NCBI RefSeq assembly: GCF_009184395.1
Contig: NZ_WEIC01000001.1
Coordinates: 576,047 to 640,046, forward strand
DNA from: Amylibacter sp. SFDW26
Lineage (GTDB): Bacteria > Pseudomonadota > Alphaproteobacteria > Rhodobacterales > Rhodobacteraceae
DNA: 64,000 nucleotides
Reading direction: 5' to 3'
Part shown: positions 38,179 through 47,068 of the stretch, one piece after another
Layout of the letters: the number at the start of each line of letters is the position of its first letter
How positions within the stretch are numbered: position 1 is the stretch's first letter
Translations under genes and position numbers: made by a program
The notes under the pieces: generated by a model
The model's database searches: none
What the model was told of the DNA's origin: nothing
The model's input: only the letters and a program-made list of their open reading frames with translations

Positions 38179-39309
38179 TTAGATGCTTGGATCAGGAAAG
38201 AATGTGACCAAGTCAGCTGCCGTAGTACTGGAGGCGTCTAATCCTTGAATTGTGGCTGCAACATTGCCATCCACAAGAATGTTCGTCCCACCAGCACCAT
38301 CATCAGCGATTGTGACTGTTGGTTCAGCATCAGCAGATGGATACTGTACGTTAATTGTGTCTGTTGCACTGTCAAAATCAGTGATGACAGAACCAGATGT
38401 GTTGGTAACCAAAGGATACGACAGTATGAAGTTGTCATTACCGTCGCCGCCAGTTGCCGTATCACCATTTCCGATAATGAATGTATCGTTACCTTCACCA
38501 CCAAATAGTTGATCTGCTAAGTCTACATCAACTCTGCCAAATGTGCCGTCAGCATTTTGCTCAACGTTTACACCTGAAAGAATATCATCACCATTGCCGC
38601 CAAACAATGTGTCTACACCTTTGCCGCCAAATAATGCATCATTACCTTCGCCGCCATTGACAACGTCAGCACCACCTTCGCCAAATAGCGTATCATTACC
38701 ATCGCCACCGAAAAGTTCATCCGCAGCACCAGATTTGTTCACATCGCCAGTGTCACCGAAGATAACGTCATCGCCAGTGCCACCATATAATTCGTCAGTA
38801 CCAAAGCCGCCGAATAATGCATCGCCGCCTTCACCACCAAACAATATATCAGAATTGTTCTGGCCATTTAAAAGATCATCGCCTTTAGCGCCGCGAAGAA
38901 TATCGTCACCGCCGTTACCGCTGATGTTATCATTACCAAAGCCACCGCCTAAATCATCATTGCCGGTCCCGCCAGTAATTGTATCGAAACCATTACCACC
39001 AGAGATTTTATCATCACCAGGGCCACCATTGATGTTATCATTACCTTGATTGCCGCTTAAGCTGTCATCGCCTGCAAGGCCATTGATTGTATCGTTGCCA
39101 GCAAGACCAGAGATTGTGTCGGCTTCTAAAGCGCCACGTAGTAAATCATTACCATCGGACGGAGACGTTGATGTTGGTTCACCCATGCCGTCATCGTTAC
39201 CGTCATCTATTATACCTGTTGTGCTTGATGAAGAAGAAGAATCATCATCATCAATCTCAGCAGCTGCAAACCCTAATGCCAGAGGCAATAGGAAAAATAA
39301 ACCCAACAT
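38179..39309 (-). CDS. RTX-repeat (hemolysin-type calcium-binding) protein
   Basis: 376-residue protein. The N-terminal 17 residues are hydrophobic ([17 protein letters not shown]), followed by an Asp/Ser-rich low-complexity tract (about 18-32). From about residue 53 to 250 it is built of RTX nonapeptides GGxGxDxUx such as GGTGNDDLG and GGEGNDALF. The C-terminal part (about 270-376) resembles the RTX-associated domain with [15 protein letters not shown]. Calcium-dependent folding outside the cytoplasm is expected; the secretion route is unclear because no type I exporter genes are here. Confidence 0.88.
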   Translation of the reverse strand: MLGLFFLLPLALGFAAAEIDDDDSSSSSSTTGIIDDGNDDGMGEPTSTSPSDGNDLLRGALEADTISGLAGNDTINGLAGDDSLSGNQGNDNINGGPGDDKISGGNGFDTITGGTGNDDLGGGFGNDNISGNGGDDILRGAKGDDLLNGQNNSDILFGGEGGDALFGGFGTDELYGGTGDDVIFGDTGDVNKSGAADELFGGDGNDTLFGEGGADVVNGGEGNDALFGGKGVDTLFGGNGDDILSGVNVEQNADGTFGRVDVDLADQLFGGEGNDTFIIGNGDTATGGDGNDNFILSYPLVTNTSGSVITDFDSATDTINVQYPSADAEPTVTIADDGAGGTNILVDGNVAATIQGLDASSTTAADLVTFFPDPSI

Positions 39310-39441
39310 ATCAATAAGACCCCTCAGTCAAACTTTAAACAAAATAATGACACAATTTAAGCCACTCATCAGCAAAAGAGTCAATCTAATGAATTGCAAA
39401 AACACTGTTGATGATATGGAAACAATGGGGGGAAAGTCGTG

Positions 39442-40161
39442 TTATTTGCTTGCTGCAGCTTTTTTTGTACGCACAGTTTTTGCTTTACCAGCAGCCTTCT
39501 CTTGCTTTGATGGCGGCATAACAAGACCTGCTGAAATCACAAGTTTTGCAGCTTCCTCAACAGTCATATCTAATTCTAAAACATCTTCTGTGGGGACAAA
39601 CAGCAAAAAACCCGATGTTGGGTTAGGGGTCGTTGGTAAAAATACAGATGTCATATTCGATTGTTTTGACTTGGTTAAAAGCTCACCACTTGATTTCGTA
39701 GATATAAATGCAATCGCCCAAATTCCTTTGCGCGGGTATTCCACCAAACAAGCACGCTCAAACGAGTTGTTACTTTGATTGACCACAGTCTCTGTAATCT
39801 GCTTTAGACCATTATAAATAGTCCGCACAACGGGCATACGATCAACCATTGCCTCAGCTGTACGCACTAATGAACGTCCAAAGATACCTTTGGTCATACT
39901 ACCAATAATTGTCGTGAATATTAAGAAGACGATCACGCCCAAGCCGCGTACATTGATATCCAAATATGTCAGCGGGTTATATTTCGCTGGCAGGAATGGC
40001 AGTACACTGGCATCTACAAAGCCAACAAAGCTCCAAACAGCCCAAATTGTTACAGCAACAGGCAAAACCACGGCCAACCCAGTGATAAAGTTATTCCGTA
40101 ATGATGTGAACATGCGCCCGCGTGGTTTCTTAACAGGCTTTTTCTTTGGTTTTTGCGCCAT
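39442..40161 (-). CDS. DUF502 family membrane protein
   Basis: 239-residue inner-membrane protein. A basic N terminus (KKKPVKKPRGRMF) precedes two hydrophobic helices (about 28-48 and 72-95). The conserved core covers VVRTIYNGLKQITETV and the late FLLFVPTEDVLELDMTVEEAAK. Plant homologues of DUF502 are called COV proteins, but bacterial function is unknown. It ends in an Ala/Lys-rich tail. It is divergent from rpsB. Confidence 0.9.
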   Translation of the reverse strand: MAQKPKKKPVKKPRGRMFTSLRNNFITGLAVVLPVAVTIWAVWSFVGFVDASVLPFLPAKYNPLTYLDINVRGLGVIVFLIFTTIIGSMTKGIFGRSLVRTAEAMVDRMPVVRTIYNGLKQITETVVNQSNNSFERACLVEYPRKGIWAIAFISTKSSGELLTKSKQSNMTSVFLPTTPNPTSGFLLFVPTEDVLELDMTVEEAAKLVISAGLVMPPSKQEKAAGKAKTVRTKKAAASK

Positions 40162-40295
40162 TTGACCGTATATTCCCTCTAATTGTAGAACAGTTAAGCT
40201 ACATATTGCGCTTCTTCAAGCTGTTCGTGCATTTATAGTGAAATAGCCCTTGCTATCCTTATAAAACCATCATAAAGACCCCCTCATAAATCCAC

Positions 40296-40395
40296 AGGCG
40301 AGGCTTGCGGGTTGCAGGGGAGAAATCCCTGTAGCTCCACCGGTTGGGCATATGTCCTTCTCCTCGCTGCGGCTAAACCGGAAAAGGAAAGTATT
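40296..40395 (+). promoter_or_regulatory. Structured 5' leader of rpsB
   Basis: Two hairpins lie just before the S2 start: CAGGG...CCCTG at 40315-40331 and CCGGTT...AACCGG at 40340-40381, the latter ending 14 nt before the ATG and close to the AAAGGAAA Shine-Dalgarno. Ribosomal-protein leaders often bind their own product. Autoregulation by S2 is inferred from position and structure only. Confidence 0.5.
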
Positions 40396-41475
40396 ATGGC
40401 TCTACCTGAGTTCACTATGCGCCAATTGCTAGAAGCAGGCGTACATTTTGGTCACCAAACACATCGCTGGAACCCTCGTATGGGTCAGTTCATCTACGGT
40501 CAACGTAATGGCATCCATATCATGGACCTTACACAAACTGTACCATTGTTGGATGCAGCTCTTAATGCGGTTCGCGAAACAGTTGCGAAAAACGGTCGTA
40601 TCCTATTCGTAGGGACTAAACGCCAAGCATCTCGCGCAGTTGCAGAAGCAGCTGAGCGTTCAGCACAATACTACATGAACCACCGTTGGTTGGGCGGCAC
40701 TTTGACAAACTGGAACACAGTGTCAAAATCAATCGCACGTCTAAAAACTATCGACGAGAAAATGGAAACTGGCGCAGAAGGCTTGACGAAAAAAGAACGT
40801 CTGGGCATGGAGCGCGAACAAGTTAAACTAGAAGCATCATTGGGCGGCATCCGCGAAATGGGCGGCACACCGGATCTTGTTTTCATCATCGACACAAACA
40901 AAGAATCTTTGGCTGTGGCAGAAGCGAAAAAATTGGGCATCCCAGTTGTAGCTGTTGTTGATACAAACTGTTCACCAGACGGCATCGACTTCCCGATCCC
41001 AGGTAACGATGATGCGGCACGCGCTATTGAACTTTACTGTGACTTGATCGCACGTTCAGCACTAGACGGTATGGCATCTGCTATGGGGTCTGCTGGCATT
41101 GATATTGGCGCAGCAGAAGAAGCACCAGTAGAAGAGCTACCAGCGGCTGTTGAAGAAGTTGATGCTCCTGCTGTTAAAGTAGAGAAAAAAGCTACGAAGA
41201 AAAAAGTTGCTAAAGAAGAAGCACCTGCTGAAAGCGCTGGCACAAAACCTGCTTTGCTAACAGAAGCACCTGCTGAAAAAGACGATTTGAAAAAAATCGG
41301 CGGCGTTGGTCCAAAATTGGAAGAAACATTGAACGGCCTAGGCATCTACCACTTCTCACAAGTGGCAGCATGGTCAGCAGACGAAGTTCAGTGGGTTGAT
41401 GATAACCTATCTTTCAAAGGTCGCATCGACCGTGATGACTGGATCGGTCAAGCAACAGAATTGATGAACGCTTAA
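40396..41475 (+). CDS. rpsB: 30S ribosomal protein S2 with C-terminal helix-hairpin-helix extension
   Basis: The N-terminal 230 residues are a normal S2 ([52 protein letters not shown]). The start is the ATG at 40396, not the upstream in-frame codon at 40312, which would read through the leader. After the core come an Ala/Glu/Lys-rich linker (about 240-295) and a helix-hairpin-helix module (about 296-359; [36 protein letters not shown]). Total length 359 aa against about 250 for ordinary S2. It is followed by tsf, the usual partner. Confidence 0.96.
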   Translation: MALPEFTMRQLLEAGVHFGHQTHRWNPRMGQFIYGQRNGIHIMDLTQTVPLLDAALNAVRETVAKNGRILFVGTKRQASRAVAEAAERSAQYYMNHRWLGGTLTNWNTVSKSIARLKTIDEKMETGAEGLTKKERLGMEREQVKLEASLGGIREMGGTPDLVFIIDTNKESLAVAEAKKLGIPVVAVVDTNCSPDGIDFPIPGNDDAARAIELYCDLIARSALDGMASAMGSAGIDIGAAEEAPVEELPAAVEEVDAPAVKVEKKATKKKVAKEEAPAESAGTKPALLTEAPAEKDDLKKIGGVGPKLEETLNGLGIYHFSQVAAWSADEVQWVDDNLSFKGRIDRDDWIGQATELMNA

Positions 41476-41500
41476 TCAGCGTCACACACCTGTCACAGTA

Positions 41501-41518
41501 GGGCGGTAGACGCCGCCC
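41501..41518 (+). promoter_or_regulatory. GC-rich hairpin between rpsB and tsf
   Basis: Perfect 6-bp stem GGGCGG / CCGCCC with a 6-nt loop in the 73-bp rpsB-tsf gap. No T-run follows. It may attenuate or stabilise the transcript between the two genes. Confidence 0.5.
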
Positions 41519-41548
41519 TATATACGAATTCCGAATTGGAGACATATT

Positions 41549-42424
41549 ATGGCTATTACAGCTGCAATGGTTAAAGAACTACGCGATACAACTGCCGCTG
41601 GCATGATGGACGCGAAAAAAGCACTGACAGAAACAAACGGCGACATGGAAGCTGCAATCGATTGGTTGCGCACAAAAGGTCTTGCTAAAGCTGCGAAAAA
41701 AGCGGGCCGTACGGCTGCTGAAGGTCTTGTAGGCGTTGCAGTAAATGGCGGCGTTGGTGTTGCTGTTGAGGTTAACTCAGAAACTGACTTTGTTGGTAAA
41801 AACGCTGAGTTCCAAGAAATGGTTGGCGGTATCACTGCTGCTGCATTGAACGTATCTGATGTTGACGCACTTAAAGCGGCTGACATGGGCGGCAAAACTG
41901 TTGAAACAGTTGTCACAGACAAAATCGCGACAATCGGTGAAAACATGTCTGTACGTCGCATGGCAAAAATCGAAGGCGACGTTGTTGGATCATATATCCA
42001 CACAGCAGCCGCTGACGGCATGGGCCGCATTGGTGTTTTGGTAGCACTTAAAGGTGGCGACGAAGGCATCGCAAAGCAAATCGCTATGCACGTAGCAGCA
42101 ACAAACCCTGCATCTTTGTCAGAAGCTGACTTGGATCAATCTGTTGTAGATCGTGAAAAAGCTGTTCTAACAGAACAAGCACGCGAAAGCGGTAAGCCAG
42201 ACGCAGTGATCGAAAAAATGATCGTTGGCCGTATGAAAAAGTTCTACTCAGAAGTGACTTTGGTCAACCAAGCGTTTGTGATGAACCCAGACGTAACAGT
42301 TGGCGAAGCTGCAAAAGAAGCGGGTGCAGAAGTTGTTGCATTCGTACGCTTGGAAGTGGGCGACGGCATTGAAAAAGTAGAAGAAGATTTCGCAGCAGAA
42401 GTTGCAAAAACAATGGGCGGCTAA
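41549..42424 (+). CDS. tsf: Elongation factor Ts
   Basis: Guanine-nucleotide exchange factor for EF-Tu, 291 residues. Diagnostic motifs: [20 protein letters not shown] in the N-terminal UBA-like domain, and the EF-Tu contact region [19 protein letters not shown]. The C-terminal coiled region and [20 protein letters not shown] are also normal. A GGAG Shine-Dalgarno precedes the ATG. It is the second gene of the rpsB-tsf operon and ends at a terminator. Confidence 0.97.
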   Translation: MAITAAMVKELRDTTAAGMMDAKKALTETNGDMEAAIDWLRTKGLAKAAKKAGRTAAEGLVGVAVNGGVGVAVEVNSETDFVGKNAEFQEMVGGITAAALNVSDVDALKAADMGGKTVETVVTDKIATIGENMSVRRMAKIEGDVVGSYIHTAAADGMGRIGVLVALKGGDEGIAKQIAMHVAATNPASLSEADLDQSVVDREKAVLTEQARESGKPDAVIEKMIVGRMKKFYSEVTLVNQAFVMNPDVTVGEAAKEAGAEVVAFVRLEVGDGIEKVEEDFAAEVAKTMGG

Positions 42425-42457
42425 GCCGAACAATTCTTCTTACTAAGAATACAGAAG

Positions 42458-42488
42458 GCCTCGCATATTTGCGGGGCTTTTTATTTTT
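42458..42488 (+). terminator. Terminator after tsf
   Basis: Stem GCCTCGCA-TATT-TGCGGGGC followed by TTTTTATTTTT, 33 bp after the tsf stop. Confidence 0.9.
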
Positions 42489-42571
42489 ATAATGTAGATT
42501 AGATTATGAGGGAAATAATTGTAAGATATCATTTTAATTGGTAAGGTGTAATGACATTATAAGGTGCATAT

Positions 42572-43318
42572 GTGCTTAAGAAATTCATTAACAGTTTTAA
42601 AAGGAATCCTTCTTCTAGAAGTAAAGTGCAATTTCGTAATGGGCGGCTTGTAAAGCATTATCAATCATTTGATGTAAAAATACCAGATGATGAACTTGAA
42701 GAACTTGTTTACGAACCTTTTGATGAAGCGCTTTCAAATATCGACTATGAACGAGTATCTAAGAAGCTCTGGGTTCGCCGTGAATTAACTCCTATATGCC
42801 ACCTTTTTTCATTAGAAGGGCACGGTAAATTTTATGATAAAATTGCCCCGTCTTTCGGTTTCTCATTAGATTTTGTTCCTCATATATCAGGGAATGATGT
42901 TAAATGGCATCGTACTTTGAAGTCTGCGCGTTATGATATGCAAGTCAAAACTTATTCAAAATGTTTTCATATTAATAAATATGATTGTAAGGACTTAATT
43001 AAAAAGGATGTGAGTTTTATTTTACCAAGAGGGTTGAAAATGGCTAGCAGGTTTTGTTCGCGTTCCAATACCTTAATGAGTTTACCAGAACTTTTTGAAT
43101 GGCATAAGCTACATTGGAAATTACGTTCAAATTTTCCATACGAGGTGGTTCATCACTTTGATTCACCTGTGAAAGCATTTTTATTTAAGAAATTAGGAAA
43201 AGACTTGGAGGCAAAGGAAATTTTAGATATTTGGCTAGAAGAGAAAAACGCTATGTGTGAATATCCGTTAGAGTCTAGTATATATAAGAAGTTGCATGAC
43301 TTATTAGAACGAACATAA
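42572..43318 (+). CDS. Protein of unknown function, AT-rich gene
   Basis: 248-residue protein that I do not recognise. It starts at a GTG (42572) with AAGGTG about 6 nt upstream. The N terminus is basic (KKFINSFKRNPSSRSK), there is no signal peptide or membrane helix, and it is rich in Lys, His, Phe and Tyr (for example VHHFDSPVKAFLFKKLGKDL). Base composition is visibly more AT-rich than tsf and most neighbours, and it stands alone between a terminator and a convergent gene. Recent acquisition is plausible. No catalytic motif was identified. Confidence 0.65.
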   Translation: MLKKFINSFKRNPSSRSKVQFRNGRLVKHYQSFDVKIPDDELEELVYEPFDEALSNIDYERVSKKLWVRRELTPICHLFSLEGHGKFYDKIAPSFGFSLDFVPHISGNDVKWHRTLKSARYDMQVKTYSKCFHINKYDCKDLIKKDVSFILPRGLKMASRFCSRSNTLMSLPELFEWHKLHWKLRSNFPYEVVHHFDSPVKAFLFKKLGKDLEAKEILDIWLEEKNAMCEYPLESSIYKKLHDLLERT

Positions 43319-43333
43319 ACATTAACTTACTTA

Positions 43334-43777
43334 TTAAGCTTTTCCCAAATTCAGAACAACCCCAGCCAAAACAACATATCGTCCAACCTTGGCAATCGTT
43401 ACCAATACTAAAAACCGCCAAAACGGTTCGCGCATCACACCCGCGGCTACGGTGATCGGGTCGCCGATAAGTGGCACCCAACTTAACAGTAATGACCACC
43501 GCCCATAACGGCTGTACCATCCTTGTGCGCGTTCCAATGTCTGGGGCTTTGCGGGAAACCACCGTTTATGGCGATAACTCAACGCCAACCGCCCCAGCAC
43601 GTAATTCACCATGGATCCCAGCACATTCCCCACACTTGCCACGGTGATCAGTAAGGCAGGGGAATATTTGCCCAAAGCCAGCATAACCCCCAAAACCGTT
43701 TCGGATTGCGCAGGAAGTATTGTGGCCGCAACGAACGCAGACAGAAACAGCCCTAAATATGCGGAAAGATCGCCCAA
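43334..43777 (-). CDS. YqaA/DedA-like SNARE-associated membrane protein
   Basis: 147-residue polytopic protein of the small YqaA branch of the DedA (VTT domain) superfamily. Typical motifs are the FLSAFVAATILPAQSETVL start, GNVLGSMVNYVLGR and SLLLSWVPLIGDPITVAAG, followed by the basic/hydrophobic C terminus. DedA proteins act in membrane lipid distribution and proton-motive-force homeostasis. It begins 8 bp after the TetR gene on the same strand, suggesting co-transcription. Confidence 0.88.
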   Translation of the reverse strand: MGDLSAYLGLFLSAFVAATILPAQSETVLGVMLALGKYSPALLITVASVGNVLGSMVNYVLGRLALSYRHKRWFPAKPQTLERAQGWYSRYGRWSLLLSWVPLIGDPITVAAGVMREPFWRFLVLVTIAKVGRYVVLAGVVLNLGKA

Positions 43778-43784
43778 ATTCGTC

Positions 43785-44369
43785 TTATATGCTTACAAGT
43801 TGCAAGGCTTGGTCGCGAATGTTTTTCAAACCCGCTTGCGTATAGGCACCGCGCGATAGCACGCGCAATGCAATCATATAGGCCAGTAAAGCACTGCCAA
43901 CCTGTTTGGCATTCAAACCCTTTGGGAAAACACCTAAAGCCTGACCACGTTCAACTATGCGAACGAAAAACGCTTCGGTGCCAGCAATCGAATCTTGGAC
44001 AATCTTTTGTATCTCTGGGTTATGATGCGGTGTTTCTAGGGACGTATTTACAATAAAACATCCCTTATGGTCGGTATCATTCGTGCAATCTTTTATGATG
44101 CTTTCAAACAAAGATTCTAATGCTTCTTTCGGGTTCTCTATTTTTTCAAACATATCCAAAGTACGTTTGGTCACGTCACGGTCATATTGCACAAGAGCAC
44201 GTTTAAACAGATCATTTTTGCCGCCGAAAGCATTGTAAAGACTGCCTTTATTGATCCCCATAGTCTTGGTTAAATCTGCCATAGAGGTGGCTTCATAACC
44301 TTTGCTCCAGAAAAGCGTCATCGCTTTTTCTGTTGCGGTATCAAGTTCAAAAGACTTTTCCCAAGGCAT
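43785..44369 (-). CDS. TetR/AcrR-family transcriptional repressor
   Basis: 194-residue regulator with N-terminal HTH (about 28-55; MADLTKTMGINKGSLYNAFG) and a helical ligand domain ending in LLAYMIALRVLSRGAYTQAG. The build resembles the YcdC/NemR-type C-terminal domain (TetR_C). It is divergent from the AhpD-like gene and the shared 139-bp region contains three GTTTATACCGATC-type sites, so autoregulation and repression of the neighbour are likely. The inducer is unknown, but the AhpD-like partner suggests an electrophile or peroxide. Confidence 0.9.
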   Translation of the reverse strand: MPWEKSFELDTATEKAMTLFWSKGYEATSMADLTKTMGINKGSLYNAFGGKNDLFKRALVQYDRDVTKRTLDMFEKIENPKEALESLFESIIKDCTNDTDHKGCFIVNTSLETPHHNPEIQKIVQDSIAGTEAFFVRIVERGQALGVFPKGLNAKQVGSALLAYMIALRVLSRGAYTQAGLKNIRDQALQLVSI

Positions 44370-44390
44370 AATAGCTTCCTCTTTTACGCA

Positions 44391-44480
44391 GTTTATACCG
44401 ATTGTTCAAAAAAATACAATGCGGGTGTTGACTGATCGGTATAAACAAATTACCCAATATTTAAACCGATCGGTATAAAC
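44391..44480. promoter_or_regulatory. Three TetR operator-like sites
   Basis: Copies of one dyad lie between the divergent genes. Site A is GTTTATACCGATTG at 44391-44404, site B is GTTGACTGATCGGTATAAAC at 44427-44446, and site C is TTAAACCGATCGGTATAAAC at 44461-44480. Their shared core ACCGATCGGT is a perfect palindrome in site C, and ATCGGTATAAAC repeats in B and C. Placement fits repression of both the tetR gene and the AhpD-like gene. Confidence 0.75.
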
Positions 44481-44508
44481 TATCGATCCTTCATCCTAAG
44501 GAAAGAAA

Positions 44509-45057
44509 ATGACGACTTTTACAAGACACACAATTGAAACAGCACCAGAAGCCGCAAAACCAGTTTTAGAAGAAACAAAGGCAGCATTCTCTTTTGTTCC
44601 AAACCTATTGGCCAATATGGCCGAAGCGCCAGCATTGCTCAAAGGATACATGGAATTGGCTGCAACATTTGACACAACGAGCCTGACAGTAGCGGAACGT
44701 CAGATCGTATTGATGACAAACAACCGCTTGAACGGCTGCACATATTGTATGGCGGCGCACACAAGCATTTCGCAGATGCAGGGCGTAGCTGCCGATGTTA
44801 TTGAAGCTTTGCGCAACAACACACCGATCGCTGATCCGAAACTAGAAGCATTGCGTCAATTTTCGATCATTGTGAATGAAACGCGCGGGTATCCAAGTGA
44901 TGCCCAAGTCACTGCATTGTTGGATGCAGGTTATACAAACCAAACAATCCTTGAGGTGATTTTGGGCACAAGTTTGAAAGTGATGTCAAACTACACAAAC
45001 CACATCGCCCATACAGAAGTGGATGAAGCATTCCAAACAAACGCTTGGGCTGCATAA
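44509..45057 (+). CDS. Carboxymuconolactone decarboxylase family (AhpD-like) protein
   Basis: 182-residue all-helical protein with the alkylhydroperoxidase-like CxxC site in RLNGCTYCMAAHTSISQMQG, including the conserved His. Proteins of this type act in peroxide or electrophile detoxification, or as peroxidase-linked disulfide reductases. A GGAAAG Shine-Dalgarno precedes the ATG. Three TetR-type operator sites lie directly upstream, so it is the likely main target of the divergent repressor. Confidence 0.92.
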   Translation: MTTFTRHTIETAPEAAKPVLEETKAAFSFVPNLLANMAEAPALLKGYMELAATFDTTSLTVAERQIVLMTNNRLNGCTYCMAAHTSISQMQGVAADVIEALRNNTPIADPKLEALRQFSIIVNETRGYPSDAQVTALLDAGYTNQTILEVILGTSLKVMSNYTNHIAHTEVDEAFQTNAWAA

Positions 45058-45155
45058 GTATTCATGTGGATAGTGAACTGTTTGCTATCCACAAACCACA
45101 ATTGTAACCCGTTCAAATTTCTCATGTGCAAATCAAATAAACCTCTTTCACAAAC

Positions 45156-45171
45156 CGTAATTTCGATTACG
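45156..45171 (+). repeat. Short inverted repeat upstream of the FAD oxidoreductase gene
   Basis: CGTAAT-TTCG-ATTACG, a perfect 6-bp stem with a UUCG-type tetraloop about 35 bp before the start of the FAD oxidoreductase gene. It could be an operator or a leader hairpin; no terminator T-run follows. Confidence 0.45.
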
Positions 45172-45206
45172 CTTCATCCATGTTCTATGAATAGGGAGAA
45201 GGGCGC

Positions 45207-46514
45207 ATGACGAAATCATATGATGCCATAATCATCGGCGCAGGTGTGATCGGGGCAAGCATTGCCAAAGAGATGGCCGAAGCGGGATATAAAACCTTGT
45301 CATTGGATAAATTACCAGAAGCGGGTCATGGCTCCACCTCTGGGTCATGTGCAATCATTCGCACGTATTATTCTGCCTTCGAAACCTGCGCCTTGGCCTA
45401 TGAAGGCTGGTTTTACTGGAAAGACTGGGAAAATTATATCGGGCGTGAAAACACCGAAGACATGATCCAATACTTCGATACGGGGTGCTTGGTGATCAAA
45501 ACTGATCACAACAATCACCTGAAAAATGTATGCGATATGATGGATCAAGTGAGCTGCCCCTATGAACATATTGCCACCGAAGACATTCACAAACGCTTTG
45601 GCGGTGTGAACACAGAACGTTTTGATCCAGCAAAACGTCCAGACGATGATGGTTTTGGGCAACCCACAGGTGGTAATGTTTCTGGCGCTGTATTCTTTCC
45701 ACGCGGTGGATATGTCAGCGATCCAAAGCTTGCAGCACAAAACGCTCAGTCAGCTGCCGCGGCTTTGGGGGCAGAGTTTATGTTCAACGCCGAAGTAACT
45801 GAAATCCGTCAATCTGATAACCGTGTTCAAGGAGTAACACTATCCGATGGCACTCAAATTGATGCGCCAATCTTGATCAACGTAGCAGGGCCACATTCCT
45901 TTGTTATCAACAAGATGGCGGGTGTTGTTGATAAAATGAAGATGACCACACGCGCACTTCGCCATGAAGTGGCACATGTGCCAGCTCCCGCAAGCTTAGA
46001 TTATGAAAACAACGGTGTGATTTATTCAGACAGCGATATCCACACATATGCGCGCCCAGAAGTGGGGAATAACATTTTGATTGGGTCAGAAGATCCGCCC
46101 TGTGATCCGCAAGAATGGATCGAAGACCCAGATGTATTCGATGACAATATCACCGATCAATGCAAAACCCTTGCCATGCGCTTGGCACAGCGTCTGCCTG
46201 ATCTCGGCATACCAGAACAGGGGCGTGGTTTGGTGGCGCTTTATGATGTTAGCGAAGATTGGATGCCGATTTACGATAAAAGCGACCTAGGCGGCTTTTA
46301 TATGGCTATTGGGACCAGCGGAAACCAGTTCAAGAATGCGCCAGTCGTGGGCAAATTAATGACCCATCTGATCAAAACCGTCGAAGGTGGGCAAGATCAC
46401 GATCAACACCCAGTTTCTTTCCATCTTGATAACATCAACAAAGATATTTCTTTAGATGCGTTTTCGCGGAACCGAGAAATCAATCAAAACTCCAGCTTTT
46501 CTGTGATAGGATAA
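45207..46514 (+). CDS. FAD-dependent oxidoreductase, DAO family (sarcosine/glycine-oxidase type)
   Basis: 435-residue flavoenzyme of the D-amino-acid-oxidase fold. The Rossmann motif IIIGAGVIGASIAKEMAEAG is at residues 10-29, with GSTSGSCAIIRTYYS near the FAD site, VTLSDGTQIDAPILINVAGP in the middle and FYMAIGTSGNQFKNAPVVGK at the C terminus. The substrate is probably a secondary or tertiary amino acid. A GGGAGAAGG Shine-Dalgarno precedes the ATG. It is followed by the redoxin gene after 3 bp. Confidence 0.9.
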   Translation: MTKSYDAIIIGAGVIGASIAKEMAEAGYKTLSLDKLPEAGHGSTSGSCAIIRTYYSAFETCALAYEGWFYWKDWENYIGRENTEDMIQYFDTGCLVIKTDHNNHLKNVCDMMDQVSCPYEHIATEDIHKRFGGVNTERFDPAKRPDDDGFGQPTGGNVSGAVFFPRGGYVSDPKLAAQNAQSAAAALGAEFMFNAEVTEIRQSDNRVQGVTLSDGTQIDAPILINVAGPHSFVINKMAGVVDKMKMTTRALRHEVAHVPAPASLDYENNGVIYSDSDIHTYARPEVGNNILIGSEDPPCDPQEWIEDPDVFDDNITDQCKTLAMRLAQRLPDLGIPEQGRGLVALYDVSEDWMPIYDKSDLGGFYMAIGTSGNQFKNAPVVGKLMTHLIKTVEGGQDHDQHPVSFHLDNINKDISLDAFSRNREINQNSSFSVIG

Positions 46515-46517
46515 TCC

Positions 46518-47063
46518 ATGCTACTTGATACCCCCATATGCGACTTTGACTGGCCAGCGCCAGAATTCACATTGAACGATTTTGATGGGGTGTCTCATAA
46601 AATGTCTGATCACTTGGGCGAAAACGGTTTGTTGATCGCCTTTATCTGCAATCATTGTCCGTATGTACTGGCAATCGCCAACCGTCTTGCTGAGGATGCA
46701 AAAGAGCTTCAAGCACAGGGCATCGGTGTTTTGGCGGTGATGTCGAATGATTACACATATGTCCCAAGCGACAGTCCAGAAAACATGAAACTATTCTCTC
46801 AAAAATACGGGTTTTCCTTCCCATACTTAGTGGATGAAGATCAATCCGTTGGCAAATCATATGGTGCCGTTTGCACTCCTGACTTCTTTGGCTTCAACAC
46901 TCAAGGTGGTTTACAATACCGTGGACGTTTAGATAGTGCAGCGATGGGGGATCCAACAGGGCGTACATGTGAATTGGTGGATGCTATGACCCAGATTGCG
47001 AAAACGGGGCAAGGGCCCCGTCAACAAACCCCAAGCATGGGGTGCTCTATTAAGTGGTCGTAA
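46518..47063 (+). CDS. Thioredoxin-fold redoxin (AhpC/TSA family)
   Basis: 181-residue cytoplasmic protein without a signal peptide. Its AhpC/TSA fold contains the redox motif ICNHCPYVLAIANRLAED, with a CxxC at the helix start, and a VDEDQSVGKSYGAVCTPDFF cis-Pro loop. The C terminus includes PRQQTPSMGCSIKW, a conserved Cys region in this subfamily. It probably transfers thiol electrons or reduces peroxides. It follows the FAD oxidoreductase by 3 bp, suggesting it helps that enzyme cope with H2O2. Confidence 0.88.
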   Translation: MLLDTPICDFDWPAPEFTLNDFDGVSHKMSDHLGENGLLIAFICNHCPYVLAIANRLAEDAKELQAQGIGVLAVMSNDYTYVPSDSPENMKLFSQKYGFSFPYLVDEDQSVGKSYGAVCTPDFFGFNTQGGLQYRGRLDSAAMGDPTGRTCELVDAMTQIAKTGQGPRQQTPSMGCSIKWS

Positions 47064-47068
47064 CCTGC

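Noticed and set aside
38500-39130. Long repeat array resembling a CRISPR or satellite
   Set aside because: The period comes from RTX nonapeptide codons in a single coding frame; there are no identical repeats with unique spacers.
38543-39778. Long plus-strand open frames opposite the RTX and DUF502 genes
   Set aside because: They are Pro/Ser-rich mirror translations of the RTX codons and continue into the DUF502 shadow; no start signal or coding character.
40312-40395. Longer S2 starting at an upstream in-frame codon
   Set aside because: The extra segment is the structured leader, and the ATG at 40396 has a good Shine-Dalgarno and the normal S2 start.
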